Of a stretch of DNA of 64,000 nucleotides, positions 1 to 11,213 are shown piece after piece. Position numbers and translations under genes: made by a program. The stretch comes from Tricholoma matsutake (Eukaryota > Basidiomycota > Agaricomycetes > Agaricales > Tricholomataceae), in the NCBI GenBank assembly GCA_026075535.2, contig AP026543.1, positions 2,542,001 through 2,606,000 on the forward strand, read 5' to 3'. The notes below the pieces were generated by a model, which saw only the letters and a list, made by a program, of their open reading frames with translations, made no database searches and was not told the origin of the DNA. Within the stretch, counting starts at the first letter, position 1. Each line of letters begins with the position of its first letter.

Positions 1-613
1 TGCCAGATATGCTGTGATGCAACTGATGGCCTTGATGGCCTTGGAACAAGCAGTGCATGGCAATCGCTGAATTTACCTCAATTTAACATTCAGTACCTTA
101 AATCAAATCAAATATACACACTTATGAGTCTATGACATTACATGATAATTTTCTTTTTGAGTAACATTGTCAACAACACATCAACAACAACAATAACAAC
201 CACCACCAAGCACAACGGCGGTAACAACAACAAGGCGACAGGACCCTGGAAGCTCCTGCAAAGGTTTGTCCAGGATTTAGCATGTTTGAGGGGCAAAATT
301 TTGCATATACATGTCTGGACTTAAGCATGTTTCAGGCAACTTTCACTGTAGGTTTGTCCAGATTTAGCATGTTTGAGAGGTCAAGATTGATGAAAATTTT
401 GAAATGTGCCTGTGAAGAATATGTTCCCAACCCAATGACCCTTGGGCACTTTACTCTCACTGAAGTGGCAACCAAGAGCTGGCATACCTTTACTCATGCT
501 GGTCAGGTACGGCAGGAGGTAGGCAAACTACCAAAATTGAAAATTCATGGAGGGAAAATGGGTAGTAGATAGCCCCACTTTCACTGCTTAATTTTGTCAT
601 GCTCACACATAAC
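1..613. other. Unassigned leader region
   Basis: No gene is recognised here. A low-complexity CAA/ACC-rich stretch lies at about 165-240. A short near-repeat (rttgtccagrattagcatgt type) occurs at about 265-285 and 352-372. Open frames here are short and show no known motif. Confidence 0.5.
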
Positions 614-995
614 TGTTGGAATACAAACTGTGGTGTAAGCTCAGGTTAGGGTTAACCACGGGCAAATCTTACACAGCCACTGGTTGCAAATGTCTCACAC
701 ATTGTTGAAACTTTTCTATTCTATTTGACTGATTTACTCCACTATGTATTTCAAAGATTGTATTCTACCTACCATATATTAGCTAAAGGCTATGCTTGTA
801 GTTATGTAGAGTACATAAAACGTGACCTACTTTGTAGTAGCACCTCAGTCTGTTCTATGCTGACTGAGGTGAGCATAACTTCCTTACTGATTATTTATAT
901 CTTACTAACTTATCATAGTATATCTGATTCCATTAGGTACTATTGAGTATCAATAAAGTCTGTTCTACACTGACTGAGTATATCTGATTCCATTA
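614..995 (+). repeat. Putative 5' LTR of Ty1/copia element 1
   Basis: The stretch starts TGTTGG and ends directly before a clear primer-binding site at 996. It contains a 10-bp stem/11-nt loop hairpin (841-871) and an internal duplication of the segment around tctgattccattagg (926-940 and 983-997). The matching 3' LTR is missing because the element is broken at about 3648, so the left edge is inferred from the TGTTGG start only. The last bases read CATTA rather than the usual CA. Confidence 0.45.
841..871 (+). other. Perfect 10-bp stem, 11-nt loop hairpin
   Basis: CACCTCAGTC (841-850) pairs perfectly with GACTGAGGTG (862-871). The same stem with an 11-nt loop of different sequence recurs at 26001-26030 (nearly perfect) and 62845-62875 (perfect). 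Confidence 0.85.
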
Positions 996-1007
996 GGTTA
1001 TGGGCCC
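996..1007 (+). other. Copia-type primer-binding site (half-tRNA iMet)
   Basis: GGTTATGGGCCC is complementary to the anticodon region of eukaryotic initiator tRNA-Met. That is the priming mode known for Drosophila copia, where a 5' half-tRNA is used. The same 12-mer is next to LTR ends at 18093-18104 (minus) and 24140-24151 (plus). Confidence 0.75.
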
Positions 1008-1080
1008 TGAACTCAGTGTTTAAAGAAACACAAATCATCCACTGTATTGCTTGAAACAAATCTACATGACTATATCCACA

Positions 1081-1707
1081 ATGTCTATGAAACTCAGAGA
1101 TGAATTCCTACGTGTTCCTAAACTCGATGTCGCTGGTTCAAATTGGGTTATCTACAAGGACCTCTTACTTTGGTCGATTGATGCATGAGGCTATCTTCAT
1201 CATATTGATGGCTCAGAGAAGGAACCACTCAATCCCATTGACTGCACTTCAGGCTCACCGCTCACTCAAGAGGAAGAAGCTGAGGAAGTGGAGTGGAAGA
1301 AGTTGCTGAAGGCCTGGAAACAAGGTGAAGCTATTGTCAAGCAACAGATTGCAGGAACAATTCTGGACTCACTGTTTATGAAGATCTGCATGCAAGGCAC
1401 TGCGAAGCAGATTTGGGAAGCACTGTTGAAAGACTTCCAGAACAAGTCTCAGATGGTGTCAGTTGACCTGCACCGCAGACTTCAGGAGGAGAAGTGCCAG
1501 GATAAGGCAGATATCAAAGCTCACTTCAATAAGCTTCAAACCATGCAAGAGGACCTAGCCTCCATGGGACATCCTCCTACTGAACAGGACTTCTATGCCA
1601 TCATCCTTGGATCTCTTCCTCCATCGTACAACCCCTATATCTCCACTGTGAATGCCACATCTAGTGTTCTTGGCACGACCCTCTCATTTGATGCTCACAG
1701 TCACTGA
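1081..1707 (+). pseudogene. Copia 1 gag (UBN2-type)
   Basis: The capsid-like part of copia Gag begins at the ATG at 1081 (MSMKLRDEFL). The frame is broken by TGA at 1186-1188, where an arginine CGA would fit. It then continues in frame through the typical helical segment (LLKAWKQGEAIVKQQIAG, then LFMKICMQGTAKQIWEAL) and a late segment ending in DFYAIILGSLPPSYNPYIS. The reading frame shifts by one near 1680, moving into the zinc-knuckle part. Retrotransposon_gag_2/UBN2 family is assigned by motif recognition. Confidence 0.8.
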
Positions 1708-2836
1708 AGAGTATGAATGTCGATCCATGGAGCAGAAAGGGGGCCAGAAGGAGGAGAATTCTGCCTTCTCATCCAATGACTCAAAATCCCAGAAGAAGAA
1801 CATTGAGTGCTTCAACTGCAGAAAGAAGGGTCACAAACAGCCAGAGTGCTGGGCGCCAGGAGGAGGCAAAGAAGGCCAAGGTCCCAATCAGAAAGGAAAG
1901 GGGAAGGCCAAGGAAACTGCTGCAGCTGCAAAAGAGAAGTTGAAAGAGGATGAGAAGGAGGAGGCGTGGTTTGCACTTGCTGAGGCTAACATCATGGACT
2001 TTGAGAGCAAAGATCTGGATGTATTTGTGGGACTTGCAGATGACAAGTCACCATGCATTACCTCAGATGATGACACAGCCTCACAGAACTCCATAGACCT
2101 CAACAACTTGTTCAAAGACTCAGACAGTCTGTCGGAAACATCATTGAACTCAAACAACAGCATGCCAGCACTGCAGGAGGCATCAGACTCTTCAGATGAG
2201 GAGGATGATATGCCGGATCTCCAAGAAGTGTCTGATTGCTCAGATGACAAGGATGACAATGACAAATGGGAGGATGATGAGTCCAATGATTTAGGGTTCA
2301 CTGACACTCCCATCCTCAACCCTGTTGACGAGGAAGCCTATACTCGAACCTTTGACTATGCCATGTTGAGGGAAAGTGGAGGGAAGAACTTGGTGGATGT
2401 TGAACTCTATGATTCTGGCGCGTTGAGTCACATGTCAGGATATCACAACAGATTCATCAACTTCAAAACAATCCCACCAAAACCCATAACTGCTGCTGAT
2501 AAGCGCTCGTTTAATGCAATTGGCAAAGGAGATATGTACATAAATGTTTCTAATGGCCCAATGACTTCCCGAGTATTACTCAGAGACATCTTGTACGCTC
2601 CGACAATGGGCATGACACTAGTGTTGATCAGCCGCATCACGAAAGCTGGATCAAATGTACTATTCACTGGGGATACCTGTAAAATCTTTGATAAGGATTG
2701 GAAGCTTATTGGGAGAATCAAGGCGGATGGAGGACTTTACCATGTCTACCAAGGTCGCCGCCCGGACTCTGAGGAGTTAGCTGGGAAGGCGAGGGAAGTC
2801 TTGACCATTTGTCCCACAGTGCCACGAGAGCATTAG
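1690..2836 (+). pseudogene. Copia 1 zinc knuckle, acidic linker and protease
   Basis: A CCHC knuckle (CFNCRKKGHKQPEC) lies at about 1810-1850 and would bind RNA during packaging. An Asp/Glu/Ser-rich linker (about 2030-2310) follows. Then comes an aspartic protease active site, YDSGALSHMSG, near 2408-2440. The gag-pre-integrase part starts near 2700 and the frame is lost near 2800. The minus-strand open frames across 1888-2319 are shadows of the acidic linker. Confidence 0.8.
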
Positions 2837-3648
2837 TGCAGAAGAAACTTGTGTTGGGTATTGAACTTGATGAGTTGAGCAAGGCCACAGTTTGTGAGTC
2901 TTGTGAGTGGGCAAAAGGGGTGCGGAAGGAGATTCAGAAGACCTATGATGGCGATCATGCTGCGGTGATCAGTGATAAAGTGCATTCAGACTTGTGGGGA
3001 CCTGCTCCCATTGAGACTATCAATCGGAAGGAATACTATGTCAGTTTCACCAATGATCACAGCCAATACACTCACCTCTTCCTTCTTCATACCAAAGACA
3101 AGACCTTTGATGCCTACATGACCTACAAAGTGTTGATGAAGACTCAGCACAATGTTCAGGTCAAGAAACTGCACACAGATTGAGGGGAATAATATCTTAG
3201 CAAGGAATTCTCAGACCACCTTGCAAAGGCAGGAACTGTCTGCCAACTGACTGTGCATGACACCCCCGAGTATAACAGTGTTGCCAAACACCTCAATTGC
3301 ACCCTCCTTGTAAAGATTCAAGTGATGCTTCATGATAGTGGGCTCCCAAAGTTCTTGTGGGGGGAAGCTGTCCACCATGCAGTCTACTTAAAGAACCGGA
3401 CATGGACCCAAGCCCTTGACAACACCACTCCTCATGAAATCTTGACAGAGGAGAAGCCAGATCTGTCAGACTTACATCCATGGGGATGCCATGTGCATGT
3501 ACATGACACCAGTGGATCAAAACTTGATGGACGTTCAAAGATTGGACACTGGGTGGGATTCAACATTGAAAGTAATGCACACAGGGTGTATTGGGAGGGG
3601 AAGCAATCAGTAATGGTTGAGTGTAGTGTGGAGGTAGTGCCTTGGTAA
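2809..3648 (+). pseudogene. Copia 1 integrase core fragment
   Basis: The HHCC tail (CESCEW) is followed by the first catalytic Asp in VHSDLWGPAP (near 2983), then LHTD at 3169-3180. A TGA at 3181-3183 and a TAA at 3190-3192 follow. The frame then resumes with DHLAKAGTVCQLTVHDTPEY and runs to VEVVPW at 3645. Several positions that are usually Arg read His, Cys, Lys or stop (for example VAKHLN at about 3280-3297). These are consistent with C-to-T or G-to-A changes at CpG. Confidence 0.85.
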
Positions 3649-3827
3649 GAATGTCAGCAAGTTGGTCAGTGGTGGGGATATAGACAGGGGAAATGGTGCC
3701 AGCTTCAACTTCATCGCATAGCCAGTAGTACTTGAGATCAAGGTGCTCCATTCGTCCATGGTGCTCCAGGTTTTTGGAAACAGTGAGAGCGGACTGGTTA
3801 TCAATGAAGAGAGTGGACAAATGATCA
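3632..3827 (-). pseudogene. Copia RNase H C-terminal fragment
   Basis: Read on the minus strand, FIDNQSALTVSKN, HLDLKYYWLCDEVE and PTTDQLADILTKALP form the end of a copia RNase H. It is fused in frame to a gypsy integrase at about 3827, giving one chimeric open frame (3560-4246). This fragment probably belongs to a different copy from copia 1, which lies in the opposite orientation. Confidence 0.8.
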
Positions 3828-4841
3828 TCACCTTTGGGATGATAACCCAAAGTGAAGTGGATTTTCATGTCCAGGGCCTGTCCAAGAGAGCGGAAGAAAT
3901 GGGAAATGAACTTGGAACCCTGGTCGCAGGTGATGTGAGATGGAACACCATGTTTGGAGAAGACATGCATGACAAATAGATTAGCAAGTTCTTGAGCCAT
4001 GATTTCATTTACTGTGGGGATGAAGATGCCCTGTTTGGAGAGTTGGTCTACAATGACTAGAATGGCACTGTGTCCATTGGAATCTGGCAACTGTTTGATG
4101 AAGTCCATTGAGATCGAGTTCCAAGGCCTTTCTGGAACTGGAAGTTGTTTCAAAATCCATAAGGCTTGTGTCGGGGCAATTTGGAGTATTTGCATGTAGT
4201 ACAAGACTTGCAAAAGTCCTGCACAAAGGTGCAGAGGTTGGGCCAAATGTAATCGTGTCGGATGAGTAGAAGGGTCTTGTTTTGTCCATAGTGACCTGAG
4301 AGAATATGGTCGTGCTTGTATTGTAAGACTTTAAGATGGAGGTCCACGACATCTGGGACATAAATCCAGTTGAAGTGGCAGAGAAGTCCGCTGTCATCTA
4401 GAGACCAATTTGGAGTGGATGGTGATGGAAGGTGTGAGGAGGAAATGGGATCAAGAGGAAGTGAGGATTGGATATCATTGTGGAGTTTCTCAACATCCAT
4501 GAGAACAGCTTGTCAGATGATAGGAGTAGCAAGAAAAGTGGCTCAGAGGGAGGATGTGAGTTGTTCTTGAGTAAAGACTGGACAGAAATTGCTTGGGTTT
4601 ACTGAGGTGAAGTTGCTATTTCCCCCTTTGCGGTAGACATCCCAGTGTCTAGTGAGCACATTGGGTTTAGCCCCCAGCTTACCAGGGCGGAAGCAGATGG
4701 CGAGGTTGAACTGTGAGAGGTATTCTGACCACTGCGCTTGACAACAAGTAAGGAGTTTCGTGGTACTGAAGTATTCCAGGTTTTTGTGATCTGTGACCAC
4801 ATCTACTGGATTACTGGAACCTTTGAGATACTATTGCAGAT
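3827..4841 (-). pseudogene. Gypsy 1 RNase H end, integrase zinc finger and core
   Basis: The segment from 4841 down starts with YLKGSSNPVDVVTDHKNLEY (end of RNase H). It continues with an HHCC integrase finger (HDHILSGHYGQNKT, then CKSCTTCKYSK, about 4160-4330). The core has Asp in ISMDFIKQLPDSNGH and Asp in SHITCDQGSKFISHFF. The third catalytic residue (Glu) is lost because the element breaks at the copia fusion. At least two frame changes occur. Confidence 0.85.
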
Positions 4842-5210
4842 AGTGTTGCCTTGACTGACTTGGGGCATTTTTGTATTCTTGAAATAACTTGACACAATGC
4901 ACTCAGCCTGCTTAGTGTTGAGAGAGGACCTATCAACTTTTGGGGCTCCCTATCTATGTAAATATTTTTAGAATTCTATACAATTTATTGGAATTGATAT
5001 TGCCTTTGACTCATTTTTTGCTGGTTGACTTGCAAAAAATGAGTCAAAGGCAATATCAATTCCAATAAATTGTATAGAATTCTAAAAATATTTACATAGA
5101 TAGGGAGCCCCAAAAGTCAATGGGTCCTCTCTCAACACTAAGCAGGCTGAGTGCATTGTGTCAAGTTATTTCAAGAATACAAAATGCCCCAAGTCAGTCA
5201 AGGCAACACT
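4842..5210. repeat. Palindromic MITE in gypsy 1 RNase H
   Basis: Left arm 4842-5021 and right arm 5032-5210 are almost perfect inverted repeats of about 180 bp around a 10-nt loop (tggttgactt). The ends read AGTGTTGCC...GGCAACACT. The host reading frame HWRQ/YLKGSS is contiguous if the element is removed. The duplication is short and ambiguous (TA or TACT). Confidence 0.9.
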
Positions 5211-6619
5211 ACTGTCGCCAGTGTTTGAAGGCTTCAAAAATAGCCAAAAGTTCCTTGTCATGAGTGTCATAGTTCAATTCAGCTGGGTTAAAGGAGTGGG
5301 AGTGGAATGCAACCAGGTGGATTTCTCCATCCAGGGTATAGATGGAAAGGATAGCTGCTAAGGCGTAGTCTGAGGCATCTGTTTCCAGAATAATGTGGGA
5401 GTCCAGTAGCCATTGAGTGAGTACTGGGGCATGGGTAAATTCTTCTTTTAATTTGTTGAAGGCTTTTTGACAATTCTTGGCAAAGTCCCATGGTGTGTGC
5501 TTCCAGGTAAGTCTGGTGAAAGGGATGATAATGTCAGAATATCCATGGATGAACCATCGGTAGAAGTTGCAGAATCCAAGGAAGGATTGAATATCCTTAA
5601 CCTTTTGAGGTTCAGGCCAGTCAAGGATGGTTTTGACTTTGTCTTCAGACATCCAGAGCCCATCAGGAGAGAGGATGAACCCTAAGTATTCCATGCTGTC
5701 TTTGTGGAACTCACATTTCTGCGGAGCAGTGTAGAGCCCATTTTTCTGGAGTCTCTGAAGAACTTCCTTGACGTGAGCCTTATGTTGACTCATGTTGTTG
5801 GAGTAGATTAGGATATCGTCGAGGTAGACAATGACACTGACATCTAGAAGGTCACTGAGGATGTTGTTCATGAGGTGCTAGAAAGCTGCAGGTGCATTGG
5901 TGAGCCTGAACAGAACCACCAGCCATTCAAAAGAGCTGTAACGCATGCAGAAAGTGGTTTTCCACTCATCTCCCTCAGTGATGTGAACTAAGTGATACAT
6001 GCTAGAGGTCAATTTTGGTGAACATGCAGGCTTTACCTGGAGAGTCCAGGAGATCCAAGATTAGCAGAAGTGGGTAGCGGTCCTTCTTTGAGATGTGGTT
6101 GAGTCCCTGGTAGTCGACACACAATTGGAGACTTCTATCCTTTTTCTTGACAAAGAGTATAGGAGCGCTGTGAGGGGATTTGGAAGGGTGGATGAAGCCC
6201 AAGCAAACATTTTCTTCAATGAATATTGGGAGGGCTTCTAGCTCAGAGAGAGAGAGGGAGTACATGCGACCTGGAGGTGGGGCAGCATTATCCTCTGTCT
6301 CTATCTTGAGGTCATAGGAACGGTGTGGAGGAAGGGTGTTGGCTTTTTGTTTGTAAAAGACATCTGCAAATTTGTGATATTCCTCTGGAACATCTGAAAG
6401 GTCCGGAGAATTTTCACGTGCCACAGAAGATGCCACTGTCAATCCTTCCAGGGAGAATGTCATCTGAAAGGCTACAGCCCCAGGAAGTTTGCTTGTGTGC
6501 ATGTAAGTGGCAGCATTGATGAAAGAGATTTCAGGAGGTATAAGTTTTGAGGATTTAGTGATCACAGGGTTTTCGTGGGTTTCTGCTGAAAGGTTCAGAG
6601 GTGAAGGTGGCTCACACAA
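5211..6619 (-). pseudogene. Gypsy 1 reverse transcriptase and RNase H start
   Basis: The minus-strand frame 6619-6002 carries the protease-RT linker and RT start (ILFVKKKDRSLQLCVDYQGL). The next frame (5871-5209) holds the polymerase active site VIVYLDDILIYS and the thumb (EYLGFILSPDGL, then SFLGFCNFYRWFIHGYSDI). The RNase H begins with ILETDASDYALAAILS and ELNYDTHDKELLAIFEAFKHWRQ. The YLDD box is intact. The part between about 5880 and 6000 changes frame. Confidence 0.9.
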
Positions 6620-6958
6620 GATTAGGAGAGTCAGAGGACGTCGAGGGGGCAGGACCTCTTTGAGCTGCAGGGCAGAAATTTATTTGGCCTGAAGACCAGT
6701 CAATCAATGGATTGTATTGCTTCAGCCAGTTATGACCAAGAACTGCAGAACAGGAAGAGTCCAGTGAGGTTACATAAAATGTCAGATTGAACACTTCACC
6801 AGATGGAAAAGTGACTGGAAGTTTCATGACTTGGGTTATGGTGGAGCTACAAGTTCCATCAAATAGTTGGAGTCCGATTGGAGGAATGGTTTCAGTATTA
6901 AGTTGGTTGTCCCACACAGATGATGAATCTAGGAAACAATGTGAGGAACCAGAGTCGA
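6620..6958 (-). pseudogene. Gypsy 1 aspartic protease
   Basis: Minus-strand frame with IDSGSSHCFLDSSSV (retropepsin active site D-S-G) and the second signature SCSAVLGHNWLKQYNPLIDW. The solo LTR is inserted a few codons upstream of the active-site motif, so the open frame's apparent N-terminus (above 6958) is LTR sequence and not protein. Confidence 0.85.
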
Positions 6959-7673
6959 TGTCAGAACCATTCCTCATCCAATCGGAACCCACATCTGTCT
7001 GACACTTTTCCGCAGCTTGAATCTGACATTCACCAACTCCTCCCATTTTGTTCCCAGCCGCCTTGCACTGCCCACACTGCTGCACACCAGGCCACCTTGT
7101 ACAGCACCCATGGCTGCCTTACCAAGGCTGCTGTCTCTTTTGCAAATTCAACTATGGACTCCTGTGTGGCCCCCGCTAAGTAATTTATTTATGCAGTCGA
7201 GACACTGCCACAGTTACCGACACGTTCCACTCTGATTCCGGACTCTAGTATTTAAGCTTAGTTAGTTTTGACTTGTATTCCTCAGTTTGTATATCGACAT
7301 AGACTCGACAAAGCCCCATCTTTAACTTGCCAATCTAAATCTTGTTCTACTCCTACCTCTGTCCACTAAGAGTCTGAACTTCATTCAACTCAACCTCTAG
7401 TTCTTCCTCCCAAGCTTTGGTCTCATCTGAACTTAACCCAAGTCCCTCCATACTCCTTCCCCACATTTACCCCCACTTCCCCGCTCCTACCTCCAAACCT
7501 TTGTCTTGAAATTAGGACACCAGATGAGGTGAAGGGCACAGCTTCTTATAAGCTGAAGCCAAGTCCTTTCTGTTTCCCTTCACAGGACCCACTACAACCC
7601 GACAACTTTCTGTTATTGACATCCACAGGATCCGACCAGATTCCGACATGCCTTCCAGGATCAGTTCTTAACA
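6959..7673. repeat. Solo LTR, family TGTCAAGAAC, inside gypsy 1
   Basis: 715 bp, starting TGTCAGAACC and ending TTCTTAACA. It is closely similar to the solo LTR at 11907-12608. It is flanked by GTCGA (6954-6958) and GTTGA (7674-7678), a 5-bp target duplication with one CpG-to-TpG change. Confidence 0.9.
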
Positions 7674-8760
7674 GTTGATAAGAGTTCGGATTTTTAGGGA
7701 ATGTTTGGAAAGGGATAGCAGGATGGTAAGGGATTCAGGATCAGAAAGAGCAGACACATTGAAACAGACATAAGCAGCCAGCTGGGAAAGGTCAATGCAA
7801 CCCTCAGCCCCAATGGCATGTTCCCGAGGGTTGCGGACTATTTTTTTGGGTCCGCAGAGTCTGGCTTGGACTCAGTGACTGCTGCAGCACGAGCTTTGGC
7901 TGCTTTGGACTTTGGACAATTTCCAGCTCCATGTCCTTTCTCACCACAGTAGAGGCAAAGTCCTTCCTTCATGCAGTGTTCATGCTCATCTCTGGTTAGT
8001 TTACCATCTTTCCCCCACTTGTCAGAAATAGAATTCTTTGGCTTGTCCCTCTGGAAGTTGTTCTTCAACCCAGAGGAGCTGCCAGATGAGGATTGGTTTG
8101 TGTGGTTAGTGCTGGACAAGGGCTGGGGTTTGGACTGAGTGTTAGAGTTGGAATTGGAGCTAGGAGAACCTTTAGATTCCTTTTTCCCAGGGTGTGCAGG
8201 ATTTCCGGGGGTCTTTGCTTCTAAGCGGGTTTCTTCTTCCTGCATCCAATAGATGTTGTCAGCATCCTGAGCTTTAAGATGTAAGGATGTTAAGGTTTGG
8301 GGTCATCCCCCCCGCAATACTTATATGCGAAGGTACTGGTCACAAAGAGCAGCCTTGTTCCAGTTGACCTGGGATGCTAGTTCCCAGAAGTCCACATTAT
8401 ACATACTTCACTATTCATCCACCTTTCTTCATGGTGAGTTCTGAAAGGGCTTTTTCTGCATCCCCAACAGGGTCGTGAGGACCAAAATTACCTTCCAATT
8501 CACTAAGGAATACCTCATAGTTCCACATCCAATGAGTGGAATTTGTTGCTTCTGGCAAGGAAAGATAGTCACTTACTAGCAATTCAAAGGGGTGTCATCA
8601 TATAATCAGGTTTAGCAGAGAAAGAAGGTGTGCAGCCCTAAATCCTTTGCACTGAGCATGTTGTGATGGCTGTTATGATGGATTTGTCCAGTTTTGGGCT
8701 ATGGATTCTGTTGAGTAGGCTTATTTTGATGCTGTTGTGATGAAAGTGTCCATTGGTCAA
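7674..8760 (-). pseudogene. Gypsy 1 gag
   Basis: Read downwards from about 8760. A capsid-like segment includes LSELEGNFGPHDPVGDAEKA (about 8450-8520) and LASQVNWNKAALCDQYLR (about 8320-8390). It is followed by a basic/serine-rich linker and a CCHC knuckle (CLYCGEKGHGAGNC) near 7910-7960. The frame is open only from 8245 to 7838; the upstream half has stops and shifts. Confidence 0.75.
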
Positions 8761-10130
8761 GTGCTCCTGCCTTGCCAACTCCACAGCCTTTGCTTTTGAT
8801 ATGCACTCACACTTTGATCATGCCCAGACACCTGTGCCTCCACCAATGAACCAGAGTTTTCCATCTATAATGGCATAATTGAGTGCATGATGGTGTGCAC
8901 ACATGCATTCACATAAGTATTGATAGGTCCACCTTGTCGTTCAAGCTCGGAAAACACATCTACAATCATTGTCGAAGCTCTATAAAGTTCTACAGACCTC
9001 TACAAAGCTCTACGAACCCATATGAACCCCTCCAAAGCTCTATGAAGCTCTACAAAGTCACGAAAATGCTTTGAAAATCTTTGCAACACCTTGAAATTCT
9101 TTGTATGCCTTCAGCCGCCATAATACAATTCCCCCGACCTTTGTACAGCTCAGGATATACACTTGGAACATTATCAATGAGTTCCGAACCAGTTTCGAGC
9201 AATATCGCAGCGATATCGGCCTTCAAACAAGTCCGATATTTCCTCGACTGACTTCAAAAATCATCAAACATCGAAAATCGACATCAGACACTATATTGCT
9301 ATCCGAATGGTCATCGCACACATGCCAGACATATCCCCTACCATTGTCAAACAATATCGCACTGATTTCGGGCCACGAACGAAGTCCAAAGAATCTTCAA
9401 ATATCTTTGAAAAACCTCGAGCCTCGAAAAACATCTTCGGACACAGTGATTCCTATTTGAATGATCTTCAGACACATGCTGGACACATGGGACACTATCT
9501 CGAGTATATTGAACACATTTCCACTGCATGTGCATGCATACAATCTGCTCGAAGCAGTTTCCGATGTTTTATGCCATTTATAACAAGGACAGTCCACTTT
9601 TAGTTATTCTTTCTCATTATTTCTTCATCATGTGTTATATTCACCCTTTCTAGTCTTGCTTTATTGTTCTGATATACTTCTATTGTCTTTTGCCTCAAGT
9701 TTTCCACATGTTTGCCTCATGTTCTCTAGCCTTTTTAGGTAGTTTCTTTATTTTATATAAAAAGATGTACTAGATACAAAGAAAAACAAGAAAGTCGTCG
9801 TCTTCCTCCCAGATCACAGTGATTTGAGAGTTCAGTTTAGTCTTATTCAGTCTGAAGTTGGGTGTTTTATGCTAAACTTCCTCAAAATTCCTCAAAATTC
9901 CTCGCATTATGCTATTTTCACTCTCATTTCCCTCGATTTGCCTTTGCTTTGCTTCTACTACTCGTCTAGTCCCCCAATCTTGCATCTGAACATATTTGTG
10001 CACTCGAAATTCCTTGAAACTTCTTCGAAAAAACCTTGAAAAATATTGTGACATCTCGAAAATCATCGCAACATCTCGAAAATCCTCAAAAGTCCTCAAA
10101 ACACATTCTTTTAGCTTTGAACTGCTTCAA
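8761..10130. other. Unassigned, short-period repeat-like region
   Basis: No coding motif is recognised. The sequence is rich in loosely periodic words such as ctctacaaagctctac (about 8970-9060) and ctcgaaaatcatcgcaacat (10050-10110). It retains CpG (ctcgaaa, gatatcgg) unlike its neighbours. A TATA-like tatataaaaag lies near 9756. It could be an inserted element whose ends are not visible. Confidence 0.35.
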
Positions 10131-10230
10131 CAAGCAGTTGTTTTATGACTATTTGATGGTCAGTCTGACAGGTGACATCTAGAGGGCCTTGCATCCTTCC
10201 TCTGAATTGTGTTATACCATCCGAAGCCAT

Positions 10231-10840
10231 TTAGTAGGTTTTGTTTGGGTTTCCGGGTTGAGCATCATCAGCATGTACCCTGATCCAGCTCAAGTAATGT
10301 GTCAATAACCTGTGCAAAGATAGGCTCTCCAATTTATGCTCATCAGATATTTTGACCTGGAAGATGTCATTGACCAATCCCGAGGTCTCGTGGGCATCTG
10401 GACTGACACTCCATTTACTGCCATCCATGTGGTTTTTAGGTGTACCTTCATATTGATGACTGAGGCCATCTGCTATATTTATGACACCTGGTGTGTATCA
10501 TACACCCCCAATATTGTGTATGAGCACCCCATTATGCCAGTGTGCATACATTGCATTGAGATTGCTACTGAGGAGGATGTAATGCAAGGCTTGACAGTCT
10601 GTCTCTATTTTGACCAGAAAGCCCCACAGGATGTCTGCAAATTTGTCAAAGGAGAATTTTAGTGCCATGAATTTGAGGAGAAATGGCTTACACTTCTCTT
10701 CAGATACCAAGGTAAGTTTGGATCTATACCCTAATGGATGTAGCTTCATTACCTTTAGACCCCCAGGTAGGGTGGTTGTGACTCTCTGTGCAAGGACACC
10801 AGCAAATGCATCTTTTGAGCCATGAGCTGGGGGAAGGAAG
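10231..10840 (-). pseudogene. Gypsy RNase H fragment (other lineage)
   Basis: Minus strand: KDAFAGVLAQRVTTTLPGG, KIETDCQALHYILLSSNLNA and ADGLSHQYEGTPKNHMDGS form the RNase H and post-RNase H linker of an Agaricomycete gypsy lineage. The final IADGLS matches the conserved VADGLSR-type end. The frame changes once near 10490. Confidence 0.75.
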
Positions 10841-10929
10841 CTGTTGGATTTCTGGTCATACCCAGATGGTAGAAGTTGATAAGGATTGATTGAGCAGGGG
10901 AGGAAACCCGGCGGGATCCCCGGGCAAGG

Positions 10930-11213
10930 TTTACTTGATGTGCCATACCAAGTGTAGGGACAGAAAGGACTTGGCTTCAACTTATAAGAAGTTGTGCCCT
11001 TCTCATCAAGTGTCCTAATTTCAAGACAAAGGTAAAGAGGAAGATCAGAGGTCTGGGGCATTCCTGGAGAGGATGAGCTAAAGTTTGAGATAAACTTAAG
11101 AGGATATTTGGAGTGTAATTGGGTTGGGATTAAGTGGGTGACTTGGTCAATTTACAAACTGCTAATACAAGACAAAAGTAGCTAGCTTAAATACTAACGG
11201 CCGGAGGCGATCA
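10930..11213 (-). repeat. Truncated LTR related to the TGTCAAGAAC family
   Basis: On the minus strand the stretch around tagtatttaagct and the later segment around cttgaaattaggacac align with the interior of the LTRs at 6959-7673 and 11907-12608. Both ends are missing or diverged. Confidence 0.6.

Larger units (their letters stand above)
614..3648 (+). mobile_element. Decayed Ty1/copia retrotransposon 1, 3'-truncated
   Basis: The order is LTR, PBS, gag, CCHC knuckle, aspartic protease, gag-pre-integrase and integrase, as in Ty1/copia. It breaks off after the integrase at about 3632-3648. RT, RNase H and the 3' LTR are absent on this strand. Immediately after the break lies a copia RNase H tail in the opposite orientation, so an inversion or a second insertion ended the element. 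Several stops and two frameshifts make it dead. Confidence 0.85.
3827..8760 (-). mobile_element. Ty3/gypsy element 1, interrupted and 3'-truncated
   Basis: On the minus strand the order is gag (to about 7.7 kb), protease, RT, RNase H and integrase. This is the Ty3/gypsy order. It is interrupted by a solo LTR (6959-7673) just before the protease active site and by a palindromic MITE (4842-5210) inside RNase H. It stops at about 3827 inside the integrase core. No flanking LTRs of its own were identified. Confidence 0.85.

Noticed and set aside
282..572. Small gene at the left edge
   Set aside because: 96 codons with no motif, lying just before a copia LTR. It includes a repeated short sequence.
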